Source: Clostridiales bacterium UBA8960 (GTDB lineage: Bacteria > Bacillota > Clostridia > Peptostreptococcales > Acidaminobacteraceae). From it: DNA of 12,547 bases. Positions 5,994 to 12,547 of the stretch are shown here, piece after piece. How positions within the stretch are numbered: the stretch's first letter is position 1; each line of letters starts with the position of its first letter. The stretch is from positions 1-12,547 of the forward strand of contig DMYC01000040.1 in assembly GCA_003482695.1 (NCBI GenBank). The letters are read 5' to 3'. Under the pieces are notes generated by a model that saw only the letters and a program-made list of their open reading frames with translations, did not search any database and was not told where the DNA came from. The position numbers were made by a program, and so were the translations under genes.

Positions 5994-7640
5994 ATGAGGT
6001 ATTCAAAAATAGTTTTGGCGATGCTGCTGATGTTTATTTTGATATTTGGCAGTAGTATGACGGCGTTTGCTAAAGATACACCTGAACTTGTCCTAAGCGT
6101 TGAACCTTTGGGTTCTGGCACAGTCAATGGCCATGTTTTTCAGCTGAAAGGTTCATGGCATGCTACCATTAATGCATCGGATGGTATGGACGAAGGTGTA
6201 CATTACACTTTTGAGAAATGGCAAGAGTACGTTAAGATAAAAGGAAAATTTCAATGGATAGATTTCTCAATGAATAGGGAAGAAACTTTCAAATTTTTCG
6301 TTGACAATCACGATCCATGGACAAGAACATTTAAGGCCGTCTTCAAGCCCGCATATCAATTAACGATAGCTGTAGAAGATCCCGTAATGGGCGGTCTTGG
6401 TGGAACACCAGGAGGATTATATAGTGAGGGGGCATCTATCAATATTCATTCAGCTCCAAATCCTGGTTATCGTGTATTAGGTTGGTGGAAAGATAGTGTT
6501 TTCGAGACCGATATGCAAAATTATAGTTTTACTATGCCAGGAAAGCCTGTAGATGTTCTTCTTAAATATGAGCCTCTACCATCTTTCAACGTCACAGGAG
6601 AAGTTTCACCTGAAGAATCTGGCGTTATTGAAAATCTTGGATCCTACAAAGTTGGTGAAGAAGTGACCTTAATGGGCGTTTCTGAACGCGGATATGTTTT
6701 TTCTGAATGGCTTTATGATGAAGACGTCATAACACCTGATATCAACAACTATGTATTCACCTTTATAATGCCTGAAGAAGATGTTCATGTGGAAGCGATA
6801 TTTGAAAAGGTCACACCAATTAAAGTTGCTCTTTACGCTGACCCTGAAGAAGGCGGAAATCCTTTCTTCAATGGTCCAGATTATGATGGTTGGTATTACA
6901 TCGGCGATGAGTTCACCGTTGATCCAAATCCTAACAATCACTTCTCGTTCTTAAAATGGTCATGGATATACAGTTGTCCTCCGCCTATTTGGGATGATAG
7001 TCTCGAATTCTCGACGCGAGCAATCCCATATGATGAATCCTTTGACATTGACCATGTTTTTGTAACGATGGGCTGTGAATTCGACATTACTGCGCATTAT
7101 GTAGAAGACGATTTCGTTTGGGCAACCCTTCAATACCATAATACACTAGGCAACGATATTATACCTGAAAAAGAGGTTAAGGTGTACTATGGTGAATATG
7201 CACTCAACCCTGATGTAATTCCAGGCTGGCAACACATTTACTCAACACCTAACCATATGGGTAGTATCGGTGAAGGTGCTGGTAACTTCACAGTTACTTT
7301 CGTTTACCAAGTGCCACCACCACCAACAGTGGTAACCGAAACTGTCGTTGTAACTGAAACCGTCTTTGTGACTGTACCAGCTACAACTGCACCGACTACT
7401 GAGACTGTGACTGAAGAAGAGGTGCCTCTTGCTCCTGTATCAATACCACTCGATTTAGACTCTATCTACGATCAAACACCAGTACCAACAACTGAAGCTG
7501 TCGAGGATATCGATCTTGAAGAAGTGCCTCTAGCAGATGCATTGCCACAAACAGGACAACTTCCTGCAGAAGGCTTTTATGGCATCGGCGGATTGATTTC
7601 AGCGATTGGTATCTACTTTAAGAGACGTTCATTTATGTAA
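5994..7640 (+). CDS. LPQTG-anchored surface protein with InlB-like repeats and a MucBP-like domain
   Basis: A 548-residue secreted, wall-anchored protein, probably an adhesin. Residues 1-26 are a signal peptide (cleavage after AFA). About 30-119, 121-194, 197-273 and 275-371 are four diverged units related to InlB B-repeats (GYRVLGWWKD..., GYVFSEWLYDE..., each closing in a strand such as VLLKYEP or VEAIFEK). About 375-440 resembles MucBP (LQYHNTLGNDIIPEKE ... VIPGW ... FTVTFVYQV). A Pro/Thr/Val/Glu-rich stalk follows (441-516), with EEVPLA occurring twice, then LPQTG (517-521), a hydrophobic helix and the tail KRRSFM. The ATG at 5994 follows AGAGAGGAG; an earlier ATG at 5983 closes after three codons. 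Expression is expected to rise with c-di-GMP through the leader riboswitch, as for sortase-anchored adhesins of Clostridioides difficile. The gene looks more A/T-rich than its neighbours. Ligand unknown; no sortase gene is in view. Confidence 0.88.
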   Translation: MRYSKIVLAMLLMFILIFGSSMTAFAKDTPELVLSVEPLGSGTVNGHVFQLKGSWHATINASDGMDEGVHYTFEKWQEYVKIKGKFQWIDFSMNREETFKFFVDNHDPWTRTFKAVFKPAYQLTIAVEDPVMGGLGGTPGGLYSEGASINIHSAPNPGYRVLGWWKDSVFETDMQNYSFTMPGKPVDVLLKYEPLPSFNVTGEVSPEESGVIENLGSYKVGEEVTLMGVSERGYVFSEWLYDEDVITPDINNYVFTFIMPEEDVHVEAIFEKVTPIKVALYADPEEGGNPFFNGPDYDGWYYIGDEFTVDPNPNNHFSFLKWSWIYSCPPPIWDDSLEFSTRAIPYDESFDIDHVFVTMGCEFDITAHYVEDDFVWATLQYHNTLGNDIIPEKEVKVYYGEYALNPDVIPGWQHIYSTPNHMGSIGEGAGNFTVTFVYQVPPPPTVVTETVVVTETVFVTVPATTAPTTETVTEEEVPLAPVSIPLDLDSIYDQTPVPTTEAVEDIDLEEVPLADALPQTGQLPAEGFYGIGGLISAIGIYFKRRSFM

Positions 7641-7660
7641 GTTTGTTTAAGTTTTAGAAA

Positions 7661-7700
7661 TAAAAGAAGCCCGACCTTTTTGGTCGGGCTGTTCTTTTTG
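7661..7700. terminator. Strong bidirectional terminator
   Basis: AGCCCGACC (7668-7676) pairs perfectly with GGTCGGGCT (7682-7690) around TTTTT. T-rich runs flank it on both strands (GTTCTTTTTG on plus; TTCTTTTA on minus). It ends both the surface protein transcript and the kam operon, whose last gene stops at 7702. Confidence 0.88.
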
Positions 7701-7701
7701 C

Positions 7702-8445
7702 CTATTTTTTTGCAGCTAAAGCCTGAACGACAAACGAAGCGACGTCTTCTGCGTACGTACCCGTTCCAAACCCAGCATCATAGCCGAGTTCTTTTGCAAG
7801 TTCATAAGAGATTCTAGGACCGCCTGCACAAACGATAATTTTGTCTCTTACACCTTCGGACTCTAAAAGCTCTATCAGCTCTGTCATGTTCGGTATATGG
7901 ACATCCTTTTGCGTGACGATTTGTGAGATGATGATTGCGTCCGCTCCAAGCTCAATTGCTTTCGCGACGAGTTCCTCATTTGGCACTTGAGCACCTAAGT
8001 TATGGGCTTTGATGCCATGATATCTCTCGAGACCGTAATGGCCATCGTAACCTTTCATGTTCATGATGGCGTCGATACCGACTGTATGCGCATCTGTTCC
8101 AGTACATGCGCCGACGATCACCACATCTCTTCCGATGTTTTCCTCGATAAACGCTTCTACCGCGTATTTATCCATCACATCCGAATCCACTTTTGGCACT
8201 TCAATTTGTGTATAGTCCACAGTGTGTGCACATTTTCCATACATGATGAAAAATGTATAGCCGACACCTAGGTCTTGAGCGGAAACGACTTGTGGTTCTT
8301 CTATGCCCATTTTTAATAAGAGCTGTTTCGCAGCTTCTTTGCTTTCTTCGTTTAATGGAATCGGTAGTGTAAACGAAAATTGCATCATGCCGTCATTCAT
8401 GGTGTCGCCATATGGTTTTACTTTTGTAAGGTCAAGTCCGTTCAT
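7702..8445 (-). CDS. kamE: Lysine 5,6-aminomutase beta subunit (B12- and PLP-binding)
   Basis: A 247-residue small subunit of the adenosylcobalamin- and PLP-dependent mutase that moves the terminal amino group of L-beta-lysine (or D-lysine) to carbon 5 in lysine fermentation. The base-off cobalamin motif DxHxxG is intact as D118-A-H120-T-V-G123, so H120 is the expected cobalt ligand. K131, eleven residues later in the MNMKGYDG segment, matches the spacing of the PLP Schiff-base lysine (H133/K144) in the C. sticklandii enzyme. The rest of the Rossmann-like domain is typical, with GADAIIISQIVTQKD at 167-181 and VCAGGPR at 205-211. The N-terminal 80 residues form the dimerisation part. The ATG is one base after the kamD stop, with GGGAGG 8 bases upstream (inside kamD), so translation is coupled. 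It is the last gene before the terminator. Confidence 0.95.
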   Translation of the reverse strand: MNGLDLTKVKPYGDTMNDGMMQFSFTLPIPLNEESKEAAKQLLLKMGIEEPQVVSAQDLGVGYTFFIMYGKCAHTVDYTQIEVPKVDSDVMDKYAVEAFIEENIGRDVVIVGACTGTDAHTVGIDAIMNMKGYDGHYGLERYHGIKAHNLGAQVPNEELVAKAIELGADAIIISQIVTQKDVHIPNMTELIELLESEGVRDKIIVCAGGPRISYELAKELGYDAGFGTGTYAEDVASFVVQALAAKK

Positions 8446-8446
8446 T

Positions 8447-10000
8447 CTATTTACCTCCCAACATCATCGGAATAAATGGGTTGAAGTAACGGTTTCCCTT
8501 TTGCGTTACGCCATCAAGACCCTTTCCGCCATCGAGTTTACGCGTTACCGACGCGAACTTTCCTTGTTCGATGGTGGACATGATGCCGATTTCCTTGATT
8601 TCTTCCAGCAAATCGGCAGCTTCTGAAAGTACATTTTGAGCGCGCTTTTGGATCATGCCATCTTTCTTGAATTCGATTTCATCTCCGAAATGACGCATGT
8701 TGTTGAATATATATTTTGCATTTTCAATAGATAACGCACGGTCCTGAAGCAGCGGCGTATGAATCGCCTCTGTCGGCATGCCAAGAAGCTGTAAGCCCTG
8801 GTTCGTCATGATCGATACGACATTGAAAAGCGCATCTTGGATATGGCCCTTAAAAATGTTGCCCGTCATGTACTTTGTTGGTGGCATGTATTTAAGTGGC
8901 GCTTTAGGGAAAATTTCTCTAGTCATTTGTGCCTGTGAGAGTTCAAGCAAGAAGCCATCTTCTGTGTCAGGGTTCATTTCAAACGCATGACCAAGGCCCA
9001 TTTGCTCTTCTGGTAGCCCGGCAAATAATGCGAACTGTTCGTTGATGAATTGTGATGCCAGTACAGTGTGTGCTTCTTCGATCGCATCAGATGTCGTCAG
9101 GTAGTTGTCCTCACCTGTGTTGATGATGATGCCTGCATATCCGTTGATGATGCGCGAGAAATACTGGTCGACAAGTGTGCGTTGCATATTGATGTCTCTG
9201 AACAGTATACCGTAAAGGGCGTCGTTCAACATGACGTCTAAGCGTTCGATCGCTCCCATTGCAGCAATCTCAGGCATACAAAGACCTGAACAGTAGTTGC
9301 AAAGGCGAATGTATTTGCCCACTTCTTTGCCCACTTCGTCAAGTGCTGTTCTCATGATTCTGAAGTTCTCTTGCGTCGCATAGGTGCCGCCGAAACCTTC
9401 TGTGGTTGCGCCATAAGGGACGTAGTCAAGTAGGCTTTGCGCGGTCGTTCTGATGACTGCGATTATGTCTGCGCCTTGTCTCGCTGCCGCTTGTGCCTGA
9501 AGGACGTCCTCGTAGATGTTGCCTGTTGCGACGATGACATAAAGGTAAGGCTTAGGCCCTTCGCCGATGGTTGTGATAAAATGATCTCGATCCGCGCGGT
9601 TATTTTTAATGCGCTCTACCATTTTAGCCGCTTCTGCTTCGATGGTTTTCACGATTTTCGATTCTTCTTGAACGGGAACGGTCATCAGGTCGATTTCGCC
9701 TGCAGCGATGCCTTCTGCGATTTCTTGTGCGGTTTTGCCAAGCGCAACCATTGCGTTACCCAACCAGAAAGCCGCGCCTTCTGAGAGTCCGCCACCTTTT
9801 TTGATGTTGTCTACGACGACATTTGGAAGGGGCCTTTCTATTTCGTCGATGCCATCTACCCCAAGTAGTCTGACGATGGTTCTTTCGACTGCCACAGTTG
9901 TGTGACGGTCGATGAATTTTTGCGTGTCTTCAGCGATAACGCGTGCAGCTTGTCTCGCTTTATCAACGACGCTAAAATCGAGATTGAGTTTACTCGTCAT
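8447..10000 (-). CDS. kamD: Lysine 5,6-aminomutase alpha subunit
   Basis: A 517-residue large subunit, essentially the family length. It forms the TIM barrel that covers the B12 adenosyl side and the substrate-binding site, and works as a heterotetramer with KamE. Recognisable stretches are the barrel start PYLYVIVATGNIYEDVLQAQ (about 151-170), SLLDYVPYGATTEGFGGTYA (about 188-207), RLCNYCSGLCMPEIAAMG and the mid-barrel GYAGIIINTGEDNY. No truncation or frameshift is seen. The alternative, ornithine 4,5-aminomutase, is unlikely: there the B12/PLP domain is fused in one large OraE chain with a small OraS partner, whereas here alpha and beta are separate and preceded by KamB/KamC. The start overlaps the kamC end by 11 bases, with GGAGG at 10006-10010. 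Confidence 0.95.
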   Translation of the reverse strand: MTSKLNLDFSVVDKARQAARVIAEDTQKFIDRHTTVAVERTIVRLLGVDGIDEIERPLPNVVVDNIKKGGGLSEGAAFWLGNAMVALGKTAQEIAEGIAAGEIDLMTVPVQEESKIVKTIEAEAAKMVERIKNNRADRDHFITTIGEGPKPYLYVIVATGNIYEDVLQAQAAARQGADIIAVIRTTAQSLLDYVPYGATTEGFGGTYATQENFRIMRTALDEVGKEVGKYIRLCNYCSGLCMPEIAAMGAIERLDVMLNDALYGILFRDINMQRTLVDQYFSRIINGYAGIIINTGEDNYLTTSDAIEEAHTVLASQFINEQFALFAGLPEEQMGLGHAFEMNPDTEDGFLLELSQAQMTREIFPKAPLKYMPPTKYMTGNIFKGHIQDALFNVVSIMTNQGLQLLGMPTEAIHTPLLQDRALSIENAKYIFNNMRHFGDEIEFKKDGMIQKRAQNVLSEAADLLEEIKEIGIMSTIEQGKFASVTRKLDGGKGLDGVTQKGNRYFNPFIPMMLGGK

Positions 10001-11621
10001 GTGATCCTCCTAATATTTCTTTTGCGCGTTTTACGATGCGCTGGTCGAGTCCCATGAGCTCAGAAATCCTGAGGGCTTCCTTTGGAATCTCTTTGAGTTT
10101 GCTTACTTCTGTAAGGCTGTAATCCATATATTCATGCAAAAGGGCAACGCCCTCTGCTTCTATCTTGTGTCTAATTAAATCGAGGTCGATGCTTGATAGG
10201 CCTTTCACTTGATAATGAGATGTGCCTTCGACATTTGTCAGACCATCAAAATGTGTGGTTATCACGGTTCTCGAGTGGAATCCCGTCAGATGTTCGATCA
10301 ATGCTTTAGAGATGGCAAACCCCTCAAGCGGGTTTGTGCCTCTCGCGAGTTCATCGATGAGAATCAGCCCAAATTCAGACGCGCGTTTGACGGCCTGTTC
10401 GATTTCGACGATTTCACCACCAAATGTACTGAGTCCCATATCGATGGACTGAAAATCACCCACTGAGATGAAAATGAAGTCGAAAATCGGGAGTTTTGCT
10501 ACCTTGCATGGTACGAAGAATCCATAATGTGCAAGCGCCACGACTTGTCCGATCAATTTTAACGACACGGTTTTGCCGCCCATATTTGCGCCTGTGATAA
10601 GCGTCACCGATTTCTTGAGGGAAACGTTTATAGGTGTGAATGGCTTACCACTTCGCTGTAAACTATATGCAACTTTTAGGTGTCGTCCTTCTACTATCTC
10701 CACCTCTGGGGATTCTGATATAATGGGTCTGGTGCATTCAAACGCAACTGTGAGTTGCGCTTTCGCGATAAGCAGATCAATTTCGCCAATATTTTTCGTG
10801 TTTGTTAATAAAAGGTTCAAATGTTTCTTCAGCGTTTCTGTCAGTTGACTTCTAACTTCAAACTCTTCTTCCTCTTCTTCTAATAGCAACTGATCTTTAT
10901 GGCTTTTTAAGCTTACATCGCGTTTGACTGTAAATAGGCTATACATTGGCACATCTGATTTATAAACAAGCCTTTCGTCTCTTTTGACCTTTGCGAGTAA
11001 ATCTTGATCGCGCACAGGGACTCGAATGTCTCCGCTCGTAGAGACGGGATACCCTTCATCTGTCAGTTGTGAGATGATTTGGGTTAAGACGCGCTTCATG
11101 GTCTTGTCGATGTGTTCGATTTCATCGCGAATGGCCTTTAGGCGATTCGAGTACATGCTATAAATATAGAAATTGCTCACACCACTGTGTTCTGGATCGA
11201 GCAAGTCGATTACAACATGTGTGGGAAACACCCATAGATCTTGAATTTCCTTGTTCCAGTGCACTGCTGTAAGTTTGTCGCTGATTTTCTGCATCGCAAG
11301 TGCCATTTGTTTAACTTCAAACAGCTCTGTGACAGACAAAGTCTCCCCTTCTGCGATCCGGTCAAATGTATGGTCGAGCATTTTGATTTCTTTTAGCAGG
11401 CTTTTAAGTTCGATTATGTCCGAACGTCGCCTGTCAAAGAGCGCCACTGTCGCGTCCATTTTATCGTAAACACTTAACAACTCTTGCTTTTCTTCCCTAG
11501 AATAGGCTCGCATCATTTTCTTTGCTTGTTCACCATAAGGGGATGACAACTGGAGCCTCTCAAATATGAAATTTAAGTCCAAATCTTCAAAGTTCTTTTT
11601 TGTAAGAGTTGTTGATTTCAT
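9990..11621 (-). CDS. kamC: MutS-like ATPase KamC, putative lysine 5,6-aminomutase reactivase subunit
   Basis: A 543-residue protein with a MutS/ABC-type ATPase at its C-terminus and a helical core and lever in front (about 30-300, including an acidic run EEEEEEFE at 248-255). It lacks the DNA mismatch-recognition domain of MutS. The Walker A is GANMGGKT (344-351), the ABC-signature-like STFGGEI is at 398-404, the Walker B is LILIDELARGTNP (419-431), and a switch histidine is in TTH (455-457). All nucleotide-binding residues look intact. Members of this family sit between kamA and kamD in lysine fermenters and are assigned to reactivating the mutase after cofactor damage. GGAG lies 5 bases before the ATG. 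The gene overlaps kamD by 11 bases at its end. A terminator-like hairpin precedes it. Confidence 0.88.
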   Translation of the reverse strand: MKSTTLTKKNFEDLDLNFIFERLQLSSPYGEQAKKMMRAYSREEKQELLSVYDKMDATVALFDRRRSDIIELKSLLKEIKMLDHTFDRIAEGETLSVTELFEVKQMALAMQKISDKLTAVHWNKEIQDLWVFPTHVVIDLLDPEHSGVSNFYIYSMYSNRLKAIRDEIEHIDKTMKRVLTQIISQLTDEGYPVSTSGDIRVPVRDQDLLAKVKRDERLVYKSDVPMYSLFTVKRDVSLKSHKDQLLLEEEEEEFEVRSQLTETLKKHLNLLLTNTKNIGEIDLLIAKAQLTVAFECTRPIISESPEVEIVEGRHLKVAYSLQRSGKPFTPINVSLKKSVTLITGANMGGKTVSLKLIGQVVALAHYGFFVPCKVAKLPIFDFIFISVGDFQSIDMGLSTFGGEIVEIEQAVKRASEFGLILIDELARGTNPLEGFAISKALIEHLTGFHSRTVITTHFDGLTNVEGTSHYQVKGLSSIDLDLIRHKIEAEGVALLHEYMDYSLTEVSKLKEIPKEALRISELMGLDQRIVKRAKEILGGSHDE

Positions 11622-11640
11622 ATGGTCTCCTAATAATGAT

Positions 11641-11674
11641 AAAAATGATCAGGGGGTCGGACCCCCTGATCATT
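11641..11674 (-). terminator. Terminator-like palindrome between kamB and kamC
   Basis: The arm AATGATCAGGGGGTC (11644-11658) is perfectly complementary to 11660-11674 with a single central base, realistically a 13-bp stem with a small loop. On the minus strand it starts 6 bases after the kamB stop codon and runs into TTTTT (11641-11645), just before the kamC ribosome binding site. It has every mark of an intrinsic terminator or attenuator. It could also be an mRNA-stabilising element or a dispersed REP-like palindrome with a GGGGGTC core. Confidence 0.65.
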
Positions 11675-11679
11675 CCTAC

Positions 11680-12547
11680 TCATGCCATCACATCGATCAC
11701 CGGTATCTCATCCACCCGCTGCTCAATCGCGATTTTGAATCGCTCTGAGTCATAAAAATAGCCTGATGGTGCATAGGGGTTGACTGTTATGGCCAAAAGC
11801 TTAATGGCGTAACGGACTTCTATTCGCACACCAATGCGCATAAAATAAAGCCAGTCTTTATGATCGATGAAAATTTTAGTTGCATCGCCGATGATCCATG
11901 TCAGGTTCTTGTAATTTGGCGTCGTCTGGATGACATCCATGACCGTTTGAGTGACTAAAGCACCCGGTATGATCAATGTTCGCGTATCGGCATCCATGTT
12001 TTCTGCGATATGGCGGCCAGCACTTAATGCCGTGGCCACATCTGCCAGTACAGTATACCCGCCCTGATCATCGACTAAGATTGGTTTTCTCAACGTTTCG
12101 GCTATATCCCATAGCGCTTTATCGCTTGGGTTGCCGATTTCTTTTAGCTTAAATAGAGAGGCGCGATACGCTGTTTGTTCCACGGTTTTTGACATATCGC
12201 GGCTTACGACTGCGCCTGTCGATAAAATACAGGCATCTGTAATCGCTGGTGATGCGGATGACGTTCGATCAAGGGCGCCATCTACAAGGACGTAGCGGGC
12301 ACCTAGAAGCAACATTTTTTCAGATACGTCTCGAATCGCGGCATTGGATGCAGGCCCTCCGACCTGAACATAACCATCTGAAAGCGTTCGTCCAATAATG
12401 ACTCTCCCCATTGCCGTTTGATGCTCTGTGACTTCCAGAACTGCCATTTTAACTTCCGAAAGATTAAAAAGCATCTCTGCAGTGGCGACGATCGAATCTT
12501 TTCTTGCGTAAATCATCGGCTTGTCGGTTTTTACGCAAGAAAAGATT
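11680..12547 (-). CDS. kamB: KamB, putative lysine 5,6-aminomutase reactivase subunit (5' end cut by window)
   Basis: The C-terminal 288 residues of a protein matching the KamB family, found directly upstream of the MutS-like KamC in lysine fermentation clusters and assigned to mutase reactivation. The frame stays open past the internal Met at 12516 to the window edge (codons reading VKTDKP immediately before it), and no Shine-Dalgarno precedes that Met, so the real start is outside. Visible landmarks are SIVATAEML, the segment MGRVIIGRTLSDGYVQVGGP, ARYVLVDGALDRTSSASPAI and a later LIIPGALVTQ. The nucleotide-binding N-terminus expected of the family is missing from the window. The first few codons at the edge lie in an inverted repeat that may be artefactual, so residues IFSCV should not be trusted. 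Confidence 0.85.
   Translation of the reverse strand, partial: IFSCVKTDKPMIYARKDSIVATAEMLFNLSEVKMAVLEVTEHQTAMGRVIIGRTLSDGYVQVGGPASNAAIRDVSEKMLLLGARYVLVDGALDRTSSASPAITDACILSTGAVVSRDMSKTVEQTAYRASLFKLKEIGNPSDKALWDIAETLRKPILVDDQGGYTVLADVATALSAGRHIAENMDADTRTLIIPGALVTQTVMDVIQTTPNYKNLTWIIGDATKIFIDHKDWLYFMRIGVRIEVRYAIKLLAITVNPYAPSGYFYDSERFKIAIEQRVDEIPVIDVMA
12495..12547. repeat. 18-bp perfect inverted repeat at the window edge
   Basis: AATCTTTTCTTGCGTAAA (12495-12512) is the exact reverse complement of the last 18 bases (12530-12547), with a 17-base spacer. It lies inside the kamB reading frame. A perfect fold-back ending exactly at the sequence end is typical of a contig-end or amplification artefact, although a genuine hairpin is possible. 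Confidence 0.7.

Noticed and set aside
8303..8626. 107-codon plus-strand reading frame across the kamE/kamD junction
   Set aside because: It is a shadow of two confidently identified genes on the opposite strand.
7702..10000. Ornithine 4,5-aminomutase
   Set aside because: Subunit sizes and the KamB/KamC neighbours fit lysine 5,6-aminomutase; OraE would be a single larger chain.
9990..11621. DNA mismatch repair protein MutS2
   Set aside because: It lacks the Smr endonuclease domain and full length of MutS2, and it sits inside the kam cluster overlapping kamD.
1..12547. CRISPR array, tRNA, rRNA, prophage or insertion sequence
   Set aside because: No regularly spaced direct repeats, no tRNA- or rRNA-like sequence and no transposase or integrase reading frame were seen.

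Overview
The window looks like a piece of a low-to-medium GC Gram-positive (Firmicutes) chromosome, most likely an amino-acid-fermenting member of the Clostridia. Four things point there: a lysine 5,6-aminomutase cluster (kamB-kamC-kamD-kamE), a class II cyclic-di-GMP riboswitch, a sortase-anchored (LPQTG) surface protein, and a YfhO/GtcA/CsbB-type cell-envelope glycosylation set. Genus cannot be fixed from sequence reading alone.

Layout, left to right. 1-380 is a gene-free leader with three inverted repeats, several G-runs and a weak promoter. 381-1574 (+) is a BTAD/SARP-type transcription factor whose C-terminus looks like a degenerate GGDEF domain; it ends at its own terminator. 1681-3031 (+) is a two-gene operon behind a near-consensus promoter: a GtrA/GtcA-type flippase and a CsbB/GtrB-type polyprenyl-phosphate glycosyltransferase. 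It converges, across a shared bidirectional terminator, on 3072-5672 (-), a large YfhO-family GT-C membrane protein. Together these three are the parts of the lipid-linked sugar pathway known from lipoteichoic acid glycosylation. 5673-5993 is a divergent intergenic region with a 16-bp perfect palindrome, leader hairpins and a class II c-di-GMP aptamer. In the aptamer, the 3' strand of P1 can instead pair with the Shine-Dalgarno of the next gene, which reads as a translational ON switch. 5994-7640 (+) is the controlled gene: a secreted, sortase-anchored protein with InlB-B-like repeats and a MucBP-like domain. A strong bidirectional terminator at 7668-7690 separates it from the kam cluster.

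7702-12547 (-) is the kam cluster, read right to left: kamB (cut by the window edge), kamC (MutS-like ATPase), kamD and kamE (the adenosylcobalamin/PLP lysine 5,6-aminomutase). kamC, kamD and kamE are tightly coupled, but a terminator-like 15-bp palindrome sits between kamB and kamC. The last 18 bases of the window are an exact inverted copy of bases 12495-12512, so the extreme right edge may be a fold-back assembly artefact.

The best candidate for a noteworthy system is the c-di-GMP-controlled adhesin next to an envelope glycosylation module, with a degenerate-GGDEF regulator nearby. The pieces are recognisable families; their arrangement is the interesting part.
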